Positions 31,634 through 41,670 of a stretch of DNA of 64,000 nucleotides are shown here, piece by piece (the stretch's first letter is position 1; every line of letters starts with the position of its first letter). Origin of the DNA: Amycolatopsis acidiphila (GTDB taxonomy: Bacteria > Actinomycetota > Actinomycetes > Mycobacteriales > Pseudonocardiaceae); NCBI RefSeq assembly GCF_021391495.1, contig NZ_CP090063.1, positions 6,634,001 through 6,698,000 of the forward strand, given 5' to 3'. Made by a program: the position numbers and the translations under genes. Under the pieces are notes generated by a model, which saw only the letters and a list, made by a program, of their open reading frames with translations, made no database searches and had not been told where the DNA came from.

Positions 31634-32581
31634 CTACGCCACCGGCGGCGTGCCGTGCGTGTGGAAGGACTCGATCGTCTTCAGGCCCCACGCCTGGCCC
31701 TTCGCGCGCTCGGCCTGGGTCCAGGTCACCAGGCGCCAGTCGGGGGCCAGGATGAGGCGGGCGACGGGGTTGCACAGCTCGATCCGGTTGCCACCGGGCT
31801 CGTACACATACAGGAAGAACGTCTGCTGGATCGCGTGCTTGTGCGGGCCCGTCTCGATGAAGACGTCATTCTCCAGGAAGAGGTCCGCCGCGCGCAGGAT
31901 GTCCTCCCGCGTGTCCGTCGCGAAGGCGATGTGATGCAGGCGCCCCCGGCTCCCGGTCCAGTCCTCTGTGTACACCAGGTCGTACGACTTGTTGCCGAAG
32001 TGCAGCCACTGCGCCCCGACCTTCCCGTCGTCCAGGACGATCTGCTCCGTCGGCTCCCCGCCGAGCAGGTCCCGCACGAACTCGCCGTTCGGGCCGACCT
32101 CCGCGGCCAGGAAGTTCACGTGGTCGAGCCTGCGCACGCACACCCCGCGCCCCGGATACGCCTGCGCCTGGTTCTTCAACGCCGGCCGCAGCTCCTCCGG
32201 CGGCGTGTACCACTCGCTCTCCCAGTACAGCTCGAACTCGTGCCCGTCGCGATCGGTGCACAGGTACGTCGGGCCGATCCCCTCGTCGCCGTCGATCCAG
32301 CCGACGCCCAGGCCCGCCGCATCGATCGCCTTCACCCGGCGGTCCAGTGCCTCCTGGCTCGACGCCCGCAGCGCCGTCCGCCGGATGCCGGACGTGGAGT
32401 GCGCGGTGAGCTTCAGGCTGTGGTGCTCGTAGTCGTCCCAGGTGCGCAGGTACACCGAGTCGCCGTCGCGGCCGTTCTCGGTCAGCCCCATGACCTCCGT
32501 GAAGAACCACAGGCTCTTCTCCGGCTCTGGGGTGAGCAGCTCGACGTGGCCGAGGTGGGCGATGTCGTGCAACGGGGCCAT
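31634..32581 (-). CDS. extradiol ring-cleavage dioxygenase (VOC, catechol 2,3-dioxygenase type)
   Basis: A 315-residue type I extradiol dioxygenase with two VOC modules. Fe(II) ligands are visible in the second: His of RLDHVNFL, His of GRLHHIAFATD and Glu of GNRIELCN. The region LHHIAF...ETGPHKHAIQQTFF...YEPGGNRIE matches the family signature. It opens a catecholic ring next to the diol. It is the last gene of a galC-galD-dioxygenase operon (10-bp gap to galD), so its product probably feeds those enzymes. Confidence 0.85.
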   Translation of the reverse strand: MAPLHDIAHLGHVELLTPEPEKSLWFFTEVMGLTENGRDGDSVYLRTWDDYEHHSLKLTAHSTSGIRRTALRASSQEALDRRVKAIDAAGLGVGWIDGDEGIGPTYLCTDRDGHEFELYWESEWYTPPEELRPALKNQAQAYPGRGVCVRRLDHVNFLAAEVGPNGEFVRDLLGGEPTEQIVLDDGKVGAQWLHFGNKSYDLVYTEDWTGSRGRLHHIAFATDTREDILRAADLFLENDVFIETGPHKHAIQQTFFLYVYEPGGNRIELCNPVARLILAPDWRLVTWTQAERAKGQAWGLKTIESFHTHGTPPVA

Positions 32582-32591
32582 CGGAACCTTC

Positions 32592-33629
32592 CTAGCTACG
32601 CGGGAAAACGGTGCCGTCGAACAGCTTCCGGGCGGTGCGCACCACGCCCGAGCGCCGTACGTGCGGTGGGTCCAGTTCGACCTCCACCTGAAGGTGACCG
32701 GTCGGATGTTCGATGTCGAGCCGGTTGCCGGAGAAGTGCGCGAGATCGTGTCCGACGGCGCCGTCCATCAGCACGGCCGTCCCCACGCTCACCGCCCCCA
32801 GCACGCCGATCGACGTGTGCGGCTTCAACGGGATGAACGTGCGCGTGCAGATGGTGCCGCCGTCACGAGGCGCCGCCACCAGCGTGGTCTTGGGGATCGA
32901 GGAGTCCCGCACGTCGCCGAGACCCATCAGCTTCCCGGCCTGCAGGCGCAACGACTGGATCCGGTCGGTCACCGCGGGCAGCTCGTCGACACTCTCGTAC
33001 CCGGTGAGTCCGAAGTCCGCCGCCGCCGCGACCACCACCGGCATCCCGTTGTCCACGCAGGTCACGTCGATGCCGTCGATCGTGTCGCGCACGTTCCCGG
33101 TCGGCAGCAGGCTGCCGGACGCCGAGCCCTCGGTGTCCGAGAAGTCCAGCGTGATCGCGGCCGCCGTGCCGGGGACACCGGAGATCGCGGTGTCGCCGTC
33201 GTAGTCGACGACGCCGCCCGGCGTGGGAAAGGTCGCGACGGCGACGGAATCGGAGTTGACCATGTGGATGCGCACCGACGTGGTGCCGTCGCCGGCAGGC
33301 ACCAGCCCGCGTTCGACCGCGAACGGGCCGACGCCCGCGAGCAGGTTGCCGCAGTTCTGCCGATCCGAGACCGTGGCCTCCTCGACCCCCAGTTGCAGGA
33401 ACAGATAGTCCACATCGGACTCATCGCCCGCGGACGGGGAGATCACGGCGACCTTGCTGGTCAGCGGGTGCGCGCCGCCGATCCCGTCGATCTGCCGCGG
33501 ATCGGGGCTGCCCATGATGCGCAGCAACACCTCGTCGCGCTCGGCCGGGTCCGCCGGCAGGTCCTCGGCGAGGAAGTAGGCACCCTTCGAGGTCCCGCCA
33601 CGCATCAGCAGACAGCGGACGCCATTCAC
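32592..33629 (-). CDS. galD: 4-oxalomesaconate tautomerase (PrpF/GalD family)
   Basis: A 345-residue PrpF-fold isomerase with MRGGTSKGAYF at the start, the conserved Cys of SDRQNCGNLLAGVGPFAVE, and TIPLKPH-type region FIPLKPHTSIGVLGAVSVGTA. In gallate catabolism GalD converts the keto to the enol form of 4-oxalomesaconate. The start overlaps the galC stop by four bases, so translation is coupled. PrpF isomerases of the methylcitrate cycle are the main alternative, but the GalC neighbour favours GalD. Confidence 0.8.
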   Translation of the reverse strand: MNGVRCLLMRGGTSKGAYFLAEDLPADPAERDEVLLRIMGSPDPRQIDGIGGAHPLTSKVAVISPSAGDESDVDYLFLQLGVEEATVSDRQNCGNLLAGVGPFAVERGLVPAGDGTTSVRIHMVNSDSVAVATFPTPGGVVDYDGDTAISGVPGTAAAITLDFSDTEGSASGSLLPTGNVRDTIDGIDVTCVDNGMPVVVAAAADFGLTGYESVDELPAVTDRIQSLRLQAGKLMGLGDVRDSSIPKTTLVAAPRDGGTICTRTFIPLKPHTSIGVLGAVSVGTAVLMDGAVGHDLAHFSGNRLDIEHPTGHLQVEVELDPPHVRRSGVVRTARKLFDGTVFPRS

Positions 33630-34321
33630 AGCCCGTACTCCTCCGCGGTCAGGTACTCCACGCCGAGCTCTTCGAGCTTGGGCCGCAGACCGTAGCGGTC
33701 GAGGCCGAGCTCCCCGTCGCGGAAGGCGCGGCGGGTGGCTTCTTCCTTCTCCAGGCGGGCCTGGGACTTCTCCAGCGCGCGGCCGACGTCGGCGCGGGGG
33801 ACGACCATCACCCCGTCGTCGTCGGCCAGCACCGCGTCGCCGGGCGTGATCAGCTGCCCGCCGATGGTGACCGGCACGTTGACCGCGCCCGCGGTGGCCT
33901 TGACGGTGCCCTGCGCCGACACCGCAGCCGACCAGACGGGGAAGCCCATCTCGTGCAGCTCGGCGACGTCACGCACGCCGGCCGCGGTGACCAGGCCGCG
34001 CACGCCGCGGACCTGCAGCGCGGTGGCGAACAGCTCCCCGAACATGCCGTCGGTGGAGGGCGAGGTGGTGGTCACGACGAGCAGGTCGCCGGGACGGCAT
34101 TGCTCGACCGCCGCGTGGATCATCAGGTTGTCCCCCGGCCAGGACACCACCGTGACCGCGGTGCCGCCGATCCGCGACCCCAGGTGCACCGGCCGGAGCC
34201 CGGGCCCGAGGAACCCGGTGCGTCCCAGCGCTTCGTGGACGGTCGCGACGCCGTACTCGGCGAGCTTGTCGACCTTCTCGATCTCCGCCCGCGGCGGGTT
34301 GGTGACGATCACCGTCCTCAT
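33626..34321 (-). CDS. galC: 4-carboxy-4-hydroxy-2-oxoadipate aldolase / oxaloacetate decarboxylase (RraA fold)
   Basis: A 231-residue class II aldolase of the HMG/CHA type, splitting 4-carboxy-4-hydroxy-2-oxoadipate into pyruvate and oxaloacetate. Family features are GDNLMIHAAVEQCRPGDLLVV, RGVRGLVTAAGVRD (Arg and Asp for substrate and metal) and the C-terminal charged tail typical of CHA aldolases. It is first in the operon. The hydratase GalB that should act between GalD and GalC is not in the window. Confidence 0.82.
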   Translation of the reverse strand: MRTVIVTNPPRAEIEKVDKLAEYGVATVHEALGRTGFLGPGLRPVHLGSRIGGTAVTVVSWPGDNLMIHAAVEQCRPGDLLVVTTTSPSTDGMFGELFATALQVRGVRGLVTAAGVRDVAELHEMGFPVWSAAVSAQGTVKATAGAVNVPVTIGGQLITPGDAVLADDDGVMVVPRADVGRALEKSQARLEKEEATRRAFRDGELGLDRYGLRPKLEELGVEYLTAEEYGL

Positions 34322-34378
34322 GCGCGCACATCTCCCTTGTCGCTCGGCTCGTTCCGACAGTAGGGACGCCTTCCCCAG

Positions 34379-34390
34379 ATTGTCAACAAT
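34379..34390. promoter_or_regulatory. GntR/FadR-type operator
   Basis: ATTGT-CA-ACAAT is a perfect palindrome matching the FadR-subfamily pattern TTGTNNACAA. It lies between galC and the divergent MFS gene and could coordinate both. No GntR gene of that class is adjacent. Confidence 0.5.
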
Positions 34391-34441
34391 TTGGTAGACA
34401 CTTCTTGTGACGATCCTGGCGAGGCGCTACCGTGCTCGCGC

Positions 34442-35857
34442 ATGTCAGCCATTGAGACCTCCGTCGACGCAGCCAAGGTCCTGGCCCGGCTCGACCGGCT
34501 CCCCCGCCGCGCCGTGTCCTACGCCGCGACCGGCATCGCCGGCCTGGCCCTGTTCTTCGTCTTCTACTGCAACTTCAACATCAACGTCTCGTTCATCCAG
34601 ACCTGCACGCAGATCCAGCCGGGCTGCACGCCCGGCAACGCGCAGAGCTCACTCGTCCTGCCGACCTGTCTGTACCTGCTGGGCTACTTCGGCGGCGGGC
34701 TGATCTTCGCGCCGTTCTCCGACCGCATCGGCCGGAAACGCTCGCTCGCCTTCGCGCTGTCGTTCGCCTGCCTGGGGTCCCTGCTCGCGGCGGTCGCCAC
34801 CGGCTACCCGCTGTTCGTGCTCGCCAGGGCGATCACCGGCATCAGCATGGGCGCGGTGCTGCCGGTCGCGAACACCTACATCGGCGAGATCGCGCCCGCG
34901 GCGGCACGGGCGAAGTACACGGCGATCACGTTCGTGCTGTGCACGCTCGGCGCGATGTGCGGTATCGGGTTCGGTCTGCTGCTGACCACCGAGGCGGCGC
35001 CGTTCCCGGAGGGCCTGCCGTTCGCGTTCGGCGTCGAGGCGGGCTGGCGCTGGATGTACGGGCTGGCCGCCCTGATCGGTGTGCTCGCGCTGGTGAGCAC
35101 GTGGCGGCTGCCGGAGTCACCCCGCTGGCTGATCGAGCACGGCCGGACCGCCGAGGCGCACGAGGTCGTGTCCAGTTTGGAACGACGGGTGCGCGGCCCG
35201 CTGCCCGAGCCGGCGGCGAGTGTGCCGCTGCCGCCGCAGCAGGCCGAGCACGCGTACCGGGAGCTGTTGTCCAGCAAGCGTTACCGGCGCCGGGTGCTGC
35301 TGCTGGTGGCGATGTGGTTCACCGGCTACGCGACGGTGTTCAGCTACTCCACCGGGTCCACGGTGATCCTCACCAGCCTGCACTTCACCGCCCCGGTCGC
35401 CGGGATGATCTCCGCCGTGGGCGGGGTCGGGTTCTTCGTGCAGGGCCTGTTCTCCGCGAAGTGGTCCGAGCGGCTGGACCGGCGGTACTGGCTGCCGATC
35501 GGGGCCGTGCTGACCGTGCTCGGCGGCGTCCTGATCGCCACGCTGGGCACCAGTATCGGCTGGGCTTTCGCGGGCTCGTTCCTGGTGTTCTTCGGGTTCA
35601 ACGTGTGGGTGCCGCCGACGTTCGCGCTCTCGGCGGAGAGCTTCCCGACCCGGATCCGCTCGGCTGGCTTCGGCCTGGTCGACGGGGTCGGCGTACTCGG
35701 CGGGGCGATGGGCGTGCTGGTGATCGCCCCGCTGGTCCCCCGGCTCAGCCCGCTGCCCGCACTGCTGATGATCGCCGGGTTCCTGGTGGTGTCGGCGATC
35801 CTGGCGCAGTTCACCCCGCACACCCGCAACCGGATGCTGGAGGACGTCTCGCCCTAG
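34442..35857 (+). CDS. MFS importer (sugar/aromatic-acid porter type)
   Basis: A 471-residue 12-helix MFS protein. DRIGRKRS after helix 2, PESPRWLIEHGR after helix 6, and a large central loop place it with sugar porter/aromatic acid:H+ symporters. Divergence from the gal operon suggests it imports the aromatic or pathway substrate. An unusual extracellular loop has two cysteines (QTCTQIQPGC). ATG 34442 is chosen; the upstream TTG-start extension lies in the promoter. Confidence 0.8.
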   Translation: MSAIETSVDAAKVLARLDRLPRRAVSYAATGIAGLALFFVFYCNFNINVSFIQTCTQIQPGCTPGNAQSSLVLPTCLYLLGYFGGGLIFAPFSDRIGRKRSLAFALSFACLGSLLAAVATGYPLFVLARAITGISMGAVLPVANTYIGEIAPAAARAKYTAITFVLCTLGAMCGIGFGLLLTTEAAPFPEGLPFAFGVEAGWRWMYGLAALIGVLALVSTWRLPESPRWLIEHGRTAEAHEVVSSLERRVRGPLPEPAASVPLPPQQAEHAYRELLSSKRYRRRVLLLVAMWFTGYATVFSYSTGSTVILTSLHFTAPVAGMISAVGGVGFFVQGLFSAKWSERLDRRYWLPIGAVLTVLGGVLIATLGTSIGWAFAGSFLVFFGFNVWVPPTFALSAESFPTRIRSAGFGLVDGVGVLGGAMGVLVIAPLVPRLSPLPALLMIAGFLVVSAILAQFTPHTRNRMLEDVSP

Positions 35858-36429
35858 GTGTGCCGTCCGGTGAACGCGAGCAGGCGTTCGCTCGCGCACG
35901 CCCGCAGGGAGACCGCCAGGGGTGGCCCGAACCGCCGGGGGCGATCGTCGTCGGTGACGAAGAACGGGGCCAGCTCCAGCAGTTCCTCCGCCAGCGGTTC
36001 CGGCAACGGGCGGTCGTGGCCGCAGGCCCGCGCGACGTCCCAGCCGTGCACGGCGAGCTCGACCGCGCCCGCGCTGGTCAGGATGCTCGTGGTCAACGGG
36101 TTGCCGCCGACGGAGACCGAGCCCGGGGTTTCGACGGCGGCCCAGGCCGCGAGCAGCTGGCAGGCCCGGTCCTTGAGCGCCGTGACCGGGTCGCCGGGCC
36201 CCGCCTCGGGCACGTCGAGCGCGACGTGCCCGAGGTCGGCGGCTTCGTACAGCGCGAGCAGGGAGTCGTCCAGGTGCGCGAGGAGCTCGCGCAGGGTCCA
36301 GTCCCCGCAGGGGGTGGGGCGTGGCAGCTGCCTCGTGCAGACCAGGTGCAGGCTGCCGAGGGTGTAGTTGACCGCGCGTTCGAGCAGGCCGATGCCGCCG
36401 ATCAGCGCCGCCGCGCCCTCCTCGATCAT
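35854..36429 (-). CDS. TIGR03086-type metal-binding (mycothiol-linked, DinB/MDMPI fold) protein
   Basis: A 191-residue four-helix protein of the maleylpyruvate-isomerase-like superfamily. TPCGDWTLRELLAHLDD and AVELAVHGWDVARA supply the histidines that hold a metal in TIGR03086 members. These are often mycothiol-dependent transferases or of unknown role. ATG 36429 starts the first helix. It lies 58 bp after the ECF sigma gene on the same strand, probably co-transcribed, and overlaps the end of the convergent MFS gene. Confidence 0.7.
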   Translation of the reverse strand: MIEEGAAALIGGIGLLERAVNYTLGSLHLVCTRQLPRPTPCGDWTLRELLAHLDDSLLALYEAADLGHVALDVPEAGPGDPVTALKDRACQLLAAWAAVETPGSVSVGGNPLTTSILTSAGAVELAVHGWDVARACGHDRPLPEPLAEELLELAPFFVTDDDRPRRFGPPLAVSLRACASERLLAFTGRHT

Positions 36430-36487
36430 CGCGTTGCCCAGCCGACCGAAAGCAGGCCGACCCGGCCAACCGGCACCCCGGCTACCG

Positions 36488-37474
<987 letters not shown>

Positions 37475-37635
37475 CAGCATCGCCTCCACTCGCGCCACCT
37501 GTACAGACCGGACGAAGGGCCAAAACTCATCGGCCGCGCCGCGGCGAGTTCTTCCGTCGTGTCACGCGGGGCCTTGGGACGGCTGTCCTGACCCGCGGTA
37601 CTGCCGTCCCGGGGCCATGGCGGCGGCCTGCCGAC

Positions 37636-37663
37636 CCATCCGGGCCGGTACCGGCTCCGAACC
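37636..37663 (+). promoter_or_regulatory. predicted SigK promoter of the ufaA1 operon
   Basis: CCATCC (37636-37641), 15 bases, CCGAACC (37657-37663). This nearly equals the mycobacterial SigK consensus CCATCC...CCGAATC. The expected start of transcription is at about 37670, exactly the GTG start, so the operon would be leaderless; no SD is present. Confidence 0.65.
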
Positions 37664-37669
37664 ACGTGC

Positions 37670-38947
37670 GTGGATGCTGACTCGAACCTCCCGCAGCGGG
37701 TCGCCGTGCTCGGCTCCGGCGTCGCCGGCCTGACCGCTGCCCACGTGCTGCGCCGCAGGTACGACGTGACCCTCTTCGAGGCGGACGCCCGGCTCGGCGG
37801 CCACGCCCACACCCATGCCCTGCGCACCCCGGACGACCGCGAGCTCGCCGTGGACAGCGGGTTCATCGTGCACAACGAACGCACCTACCCGAACCTGCTC
37901 CGGCTCTTCGACGAGCTCGGGGTGCGCACCCAGGACACCGAGATGTCGATGAGCGTGCGCTGCCAGGGCTGCGGTCTCGAATACGCCGGGGCGAGACGGC
38001 TCGACGGCCTGTTCGCCCAGCGGGGCAACCTGGTCAAGCCGCGCTACCTGCGGATGCTCGGCGAGGTCCGGCGGTTCCACCGGCACGCGCACCGGGTGCT
38101 CGACGACCCGGACGCGGCGGACGCCACCCTCGGCGCCTTTCTCGCCATCGGCGGGTACTCGCGGTACTTCGTCGACCACTTCCTGATCCCGCTCGTGTCG
38201 GCCGTGTGGTCGGCGGGCGGTCAGCTGAGCAAACGCTATCCCGCCGCCTACCTGTTCGCGTTCCTGCGGCACCACGGCATGTTGTCCGTCGGCGGGACAC
38301 CGGCCTGGCGCACCGTCACCGGCGGCTCGAAGTCGTACGTGGACCGGATCGCGAAGAACCTCACCGCGGTGCGCGCGGGGACGCCGGTGCGTTCGATGAC
38401 CCGCGACCCTGGCGGCGTCGAGATCCGCGATGAGGCGGACGACGTGCACCGCTTCGAGCGCGTCGTCGTCGCCACCCACCCCGACCAGGCGCTCCGGCTG
38501 CTCGCCGATCCGACGCCGGCCGAGCGCGAGGTGCTGGGCGCTTTTCAGTACTCCCGCAACGAAACCCTGCTCCACACCGATGCCAGCGTGCTGCCCAAGG
38601 CGCGGGGCGCGCAAGCCGCGTGGAACTACCTGAAGCCCTCGTGTCACACCGAGGACGCGCCGGTGCTGGTGACCTACCACCTGAACCGGCTGATGCGCCT
38701 CACCGAACCGGTCGACTACCTGGTCTCGCTCAACAGCGGAGACCGCGTCGCCGAACAGGACGTGCTCACACACATGGTCTACGAGCACCCGATCTACACC
38801 CCGGAGTCGGTCGCCGCGCAGCGCCGGTTGCCCGGGCTGAACGACGCGCGGACCGCGTACGCCGGGGCCTATCACGGCTGGGGCTTCCACGAGGACGGCT
38901 GCGCGTCGGGGGTGCGCGCGGCCGCCTCCCTCGGTGTGCGCTGGTGA
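37670..38947 (+). CDS. FAD-dependent oxidoreductase of the SigK/UfaA1 cluster
   Basis: A 425-residue flavoprotein with FAD motif GSGVAGLTAAHVL (about 15-27) and FEADARLGGHAHTH. GFIVHNERTYPNLLRLFDELG is typical of the amine-oxidase-like proteins always found with DUF1365 and cyclopropane synthase genes. It corresponds in position to Rv0449c of Mycobacterium tuberculosis and may act on the modified fatty-acyl chain. The reaction is not established. It overlaps the next gene by four bases. Confidence 0.85.
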   Translation: MDADSNLPQRVAVLGSGVAGLTAAHVLRRRYDVTLFEADARLGGHAHTHALRTPDDRELAVDSGFIVHNERTYPNLLRLFDELGVRTQDTEMSMSVRCQGCGLEYAGARRLDGLFAQRGNLVKPRYLRMLGEVRRFHRHAHRVLDDPDAADATLGAFLAIGGYSRYFVDHFLIPLVSAVWSAGGQLSKRYPAAYLFAFLRHHGMLSVGGTPAWRTVTGGSKSYVDRIAKNLTAVRAGTPVRSMTRDPGGVEIRDEADDVHRFERVVVATHPDQALRLLADPTPAEREVLGAFQYSRNETLLHTDASVLPKARGAQAAWNYLKPSCHTEDAPVLVTYHLNRLMRLTEPVDYLVSLNSGDRVAEQDVLTHMVYEHPIYTPESVAAQRRLPGLNDARTAYAGAYHGWGFHEDGCASGVRAAASLGVRW

Positions 38948-39657
38948 GCGCCGCCGCGATCTACGACGTCGAAGTCACGCACGCGCGGCGCGATCCCGGC
39001 CGCGGCTTCACCCACCGGATGTACCTGTGGCTCGTCGACCTCGACGAGCTGCCCGTGCTGCCGTGGTGGCTCCGGCCCTTCGCGCGGTTCCGCGGCCCGG
39101 ACCACCTGGGTGACCCCGGCCGCCCGATCCGGCGAAACCTTGCGGACTGGCTGCGCACGCAGGGCGTGGACCTGCGCGGTGGGCAGGTGCTGATGCTCGC
39201 GCAGGCGAGCGTGCTGGGCTACGTGTTCAACCCCCTGACGCTCTACTGGTGCCATCGTCCGGGCGGCGCGCTCGCGTGCGTGGTGGCCGAGGTGCACAAC
39301 ACCTACGGCGGTCGCCACCGCTACCTGCTGCGCCCGGACGAAACCGGCGAAGCCACCGTGGACAAGGAGTTCTACGTCTCGCCGTTCCTGCCCGTGCACG
39401 GTGAGTACCGGATGCGGGTGCCCCGTCCCGCCGACCGGCTGAACGTGACGATCACGCTGCGGCAGGACGGCCGGACCAGCCTGGCCGCCACCATGCGCGG
39501 GCACCGGCAGCCGGCCACCCCGGCGGTGCTGCTGCGGATCTTGCTCACACAGCCGCTGGCACCTCAGCGAGTCGCCGCGCTGATCCGCCTGCACGGCATG
39601 ATCCTGTGGCTGCGTCGCGTCCCGATCGTTCCTCGTGACCAGGAGAAAGTCCGATGA
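38944..39657 (+). CDS. DUF1365 protein (Rv0448c-like)
   Basis: A 237-residue DUF1365 member: IYDVEVTHARRDPGRGFTHR, QASVLGYVFNPLTLYWCH and EVHNTYGGRHRYLL are family hallmarks, with KEFYVSPFLPVHGEYRM later. The function is unknown, but it accompanies cyclopropane-type lipid methyltransferases. GTG 38944 overlaps the upstream TGA, and its own stop overlaps the next ATG, so all three genes are coupled. Confidence 0.85.
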   Translation: MSAAAIYDVEVTHARRDPGRGFTHRMYLWLVDLDELPVLPWWLRPFARFRGPDHLGDPGRPIRRNLADWLRTQGVDLRGGQVLMLAQASVLGYVFNPLTLYWCHRPGGALACVVAEVHNTYGGRHRYLLRPDETGEATVDKEFYVSPFLPVHGEYRMRVPRPADRLNVTITLRQDGRTSLAATMRGHRQPATPAVLLRILLTQPLAPQRVAALIRLHGMILWLRRVPIVPRDQEKVR

Positions 39658-40865
39658 CCACCGTGCACACCCCGTGCTGGCCCGAAACAGCCATCGTGCC
39701 CGACTCCCCGGCCCGCGCCTGGGCAGCCGAACGCCTGTTCCGGCTGGCCACCCGCACCGTGCCGGTGACCGTGACCCTGCCCGGCGGGGAGCGGTTCGGC
39801 GCGGGCGGGCCGGAGCTGCGGATCGAACGCCCGCGCGCGTTCTTCCACCGGCTCGGCGCGGACGCCAAGATCGGGTTCGGCGAGTCCTACATGGCCGGTG
39901 ACTGGTCGGCGAGCGAGCTCGCGGACGTGCTGACCCCGTTCGCCTCCCGGCTGGCGACCCTGGTGCCGAAGCCGCTGCAGGTGCTGCGCCGGTTCGTCGA
40001 CGCGCGCAAACCGTCGACCGAGCGCAACACGGTCAGCGGGGCGCGGCAGAACATCCACCGCCACTACGACCTGTCCAACGAGCTGTTCGCCGAGTTCCTC
40101 GACGAGACCATGACCTACTCCTCGGCGTGGTTCGAGGACGGTTCGGAGGACCTGGCCAGCGCGCAGCGGCGCAAGATCGATGCGATCCTCGACCTCGCGG
40201 GCGTCCGCGACGGGACCCGCCTGCTGGAGATCGGCACCGGCTGGGGCGGACTGGCGCTGCGCGCGGCCGAACGCGGCGCCCGGGTGACCACCCTGACCAT
40301 CTCCACCGAACAACAGACGCTGGCCCGGAAACGGCTTGCCGAGGCGGGCGTCGGCGACCGGGTCGATGTGGTGCTGCGTGACTACCGTGAAGCCGAGGGC
40401 AGCTACGACGCCGTCGCGAGCGTGGAGATGATCGAAGCCGTCGGCGAGGAGTACTGGCCGGCCTACTTCGCCGCGCTGGACCGGTTGCTGGCGCCCGGCG
40501 GGCGGGTCGGGCTGCAGGGCATCACCATGCCGCATGACCGGATGCTCGCGACCCGGCGGTCGTACACCTGGATCCACAAGTACGTCTTCCCAGGCGGGCA
40601 CTTGATGTCGGTCGAGGCGTTCGAACAGGCCGTCCGGCGGCACACCAGTCTGCGCATCCGCGAGCGGCGCAGCCTCGGCGACTCCTACGCGCAGACGCTT
40701 CGCCTGTGGCGCAAGCGCTTCCTCGACGCCTGGCCGCAGATCTCGGCGTTGGGCTTCGACCAGACGTTCCGCCGGATGTGGGAGTTCTACCTGGCGTACT
40801 CCGAGGCCGGGTTCCGCGGCGAGTACCTCGACGTCCACCAGTTCGGGCTCACCAAGCCGCGATGA
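39654..40865 (+). CDS. ufaA1: cyclopropane-fatty-acyl-phospholipid synthase (UfaA1-like)
   Basis: A 403-residue SAM enzyme that methylates or cyclopropanates double bonds of membrane lipids. The SAM site is LEIGTGWGGLALRAAERG (about 188-205), with bicarbonate/active-site features SAWF, VEMIEAVGEEYW and RKRFLDAWPQ. Its SD AGGAGAAAG lies within the preceding gene. Order oxidoreductase-DUF1365-ufaA1 equals Rv0449c-Rv0447c of M. tuberculosis, a SigK-controlled set. Confidence 0.88.
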   Translation: MTTVHTPCWPETAIVPDSPARAWAAERLFRLATRTVPVTVTLPGGERFGAGGPELRIERPRAFFHRLGADAKIGFGESYMAGDWSASELADVLTPFASRLATLVPKPLQVLRRFVDARKPSTERNTVSGARQNIHRHYDLSNELFAEFLDETMTYSSAWFEDGSEDLASAQRRKIDAILDLAGVRDGTRLLEIGTGWGGLALRAAERGARVTTLTISTEQQTLARKRLAEAGVGDRVDVVLRDYREAEGSYDAVASVEMIEAVGEEYWPAYFAALDRLLAPGGRVGLQGITMPHDRMLATRRSYTWIHKYVFPGGHLMSVEAFEQAVRRHTSLRIRERRSLGDSYAQTLRLWRKRFLDAWPQISALGFDQTFRRMWEFYLAYSEAGFRGEYLDVHQFGLTKPR

Positions 40866-40871
40866 GGACCA

Positions 40872-40904
40872 GGGGTGGGAAGTCCACTTCGGACTTTCCG
40901 CCCC
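40872..40904. terminator. hairpin terminator between ufaA1 and rskA
   Basis: GGGGTGGGAAGTCC (40872-40885) pairs with GGACTTTCCGCCCC (40891-40904) with one mismatch and one wobble. It sits between convergent ufaA1 and rskA and could stop both. Confidence 0.6.
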
Positions 40905-40914
40905 GTACCCGTTG

Positions 40915-41670
40915 TCACATCAGGAACCAGGCCGACGGCGAGGTGGTCGGCTGCGCCGAGCCGCCCGCCGGCTCGACCGTCATCGCGATCTCCCGCACGC
41001 CCTGCAGCCCGTCGAACACCAGCGGCGCCGCCGAGGTGCCGTCCGGGCCGAGCACACCGAGCGAACGCGGGGTCCCGTCGACGATCGCCCACGCCTGGTA
41101 GGTCGAGCTCGTGGGCTGCTTCGGCATTCCCGAGACCAACAACATGCCGCGGTTGAGCGTCGACGAAACCAGCACGCTGCCCGCGCCGACCCTGGCGCCC
41201 TGCGCCGGCACCGCCCGCAGGTCCGGCGCGGACAGCAGTTGGGCGACCTCGTTCTCACGGTTCTGCACCTGCGACAGGTCACCGCGTGCGGCGTCGAGCT
41301 GCCCCTGGGTGTGGATCGCGACGACCCCGAGCCCGATCGCGGCCGCGACGGCGATCCCGGCGGCCACCGACACGAGCCGCACGGCCAACCCGCGCTCACG
41401 GCGCCGCTTGTCCGGCTGCTCGGGGCCCGCGGTGACCGGCGGCTCCTGGCGGACCTCGGCGATCTTCGCCAGCACCTCGGCCTTCATCGACGGCGGCGGG
41501 TTCTCCGAGACCGCCAGCCCCAGCCGCGCCGTGGTCGCACGCAGCTCGGCGACCTCCTCGGCGCATTCGGGGCACTCGGCGAGATGCCGCTCGAACTGCC
41601 TTCGCTCGAAACTTTCCAGCGCGTCGAGCGCGTACGCGCCGGTGAGCATGTGCACGTCGGGAGTCGTCAT
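40915..41670 (-). CDS. rskA: anti-sigma-K factor RskA
   Basis: A 251-residue membrane anti-sigma factor. The cytosolic N-terminus has the zinc anti-sigma pattern H-x3-C-x2-C in ERHLAECPECAEEV (about 28-41). One membrane helix (about 96-116) is followed by an outer domain (YQAWAIVDGTPRSLG...AMTVEPAGG) typical of RskA. It would hold SigK until proteolysis at the membrane. The ATG overlaps the sigK stop by four bases. Confidence 0.88.
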   Translation of the reverse strand: MTTPDVHMLTGAYALDALESFERRQFERHLAECPECAEEVAELRATTARLGLAVSENPPPSMKAEVLAKIAEVRQEPPVTAGPEQPDKRRRERGLAVRLVSVAAGIAVAAAIGLGVVAIHTQGQLDAARGDLSQVQNRENEVAQLLSAPDLRAVPAQGARVGAGSVLVSSTLNRGMLLVSGMPKQPTSSTYQAWAIVDGTPRSLGVLGPDGTSAAPLVFDGLQGVREIAMTVEPAGGSAQPTTSPSAWFLM

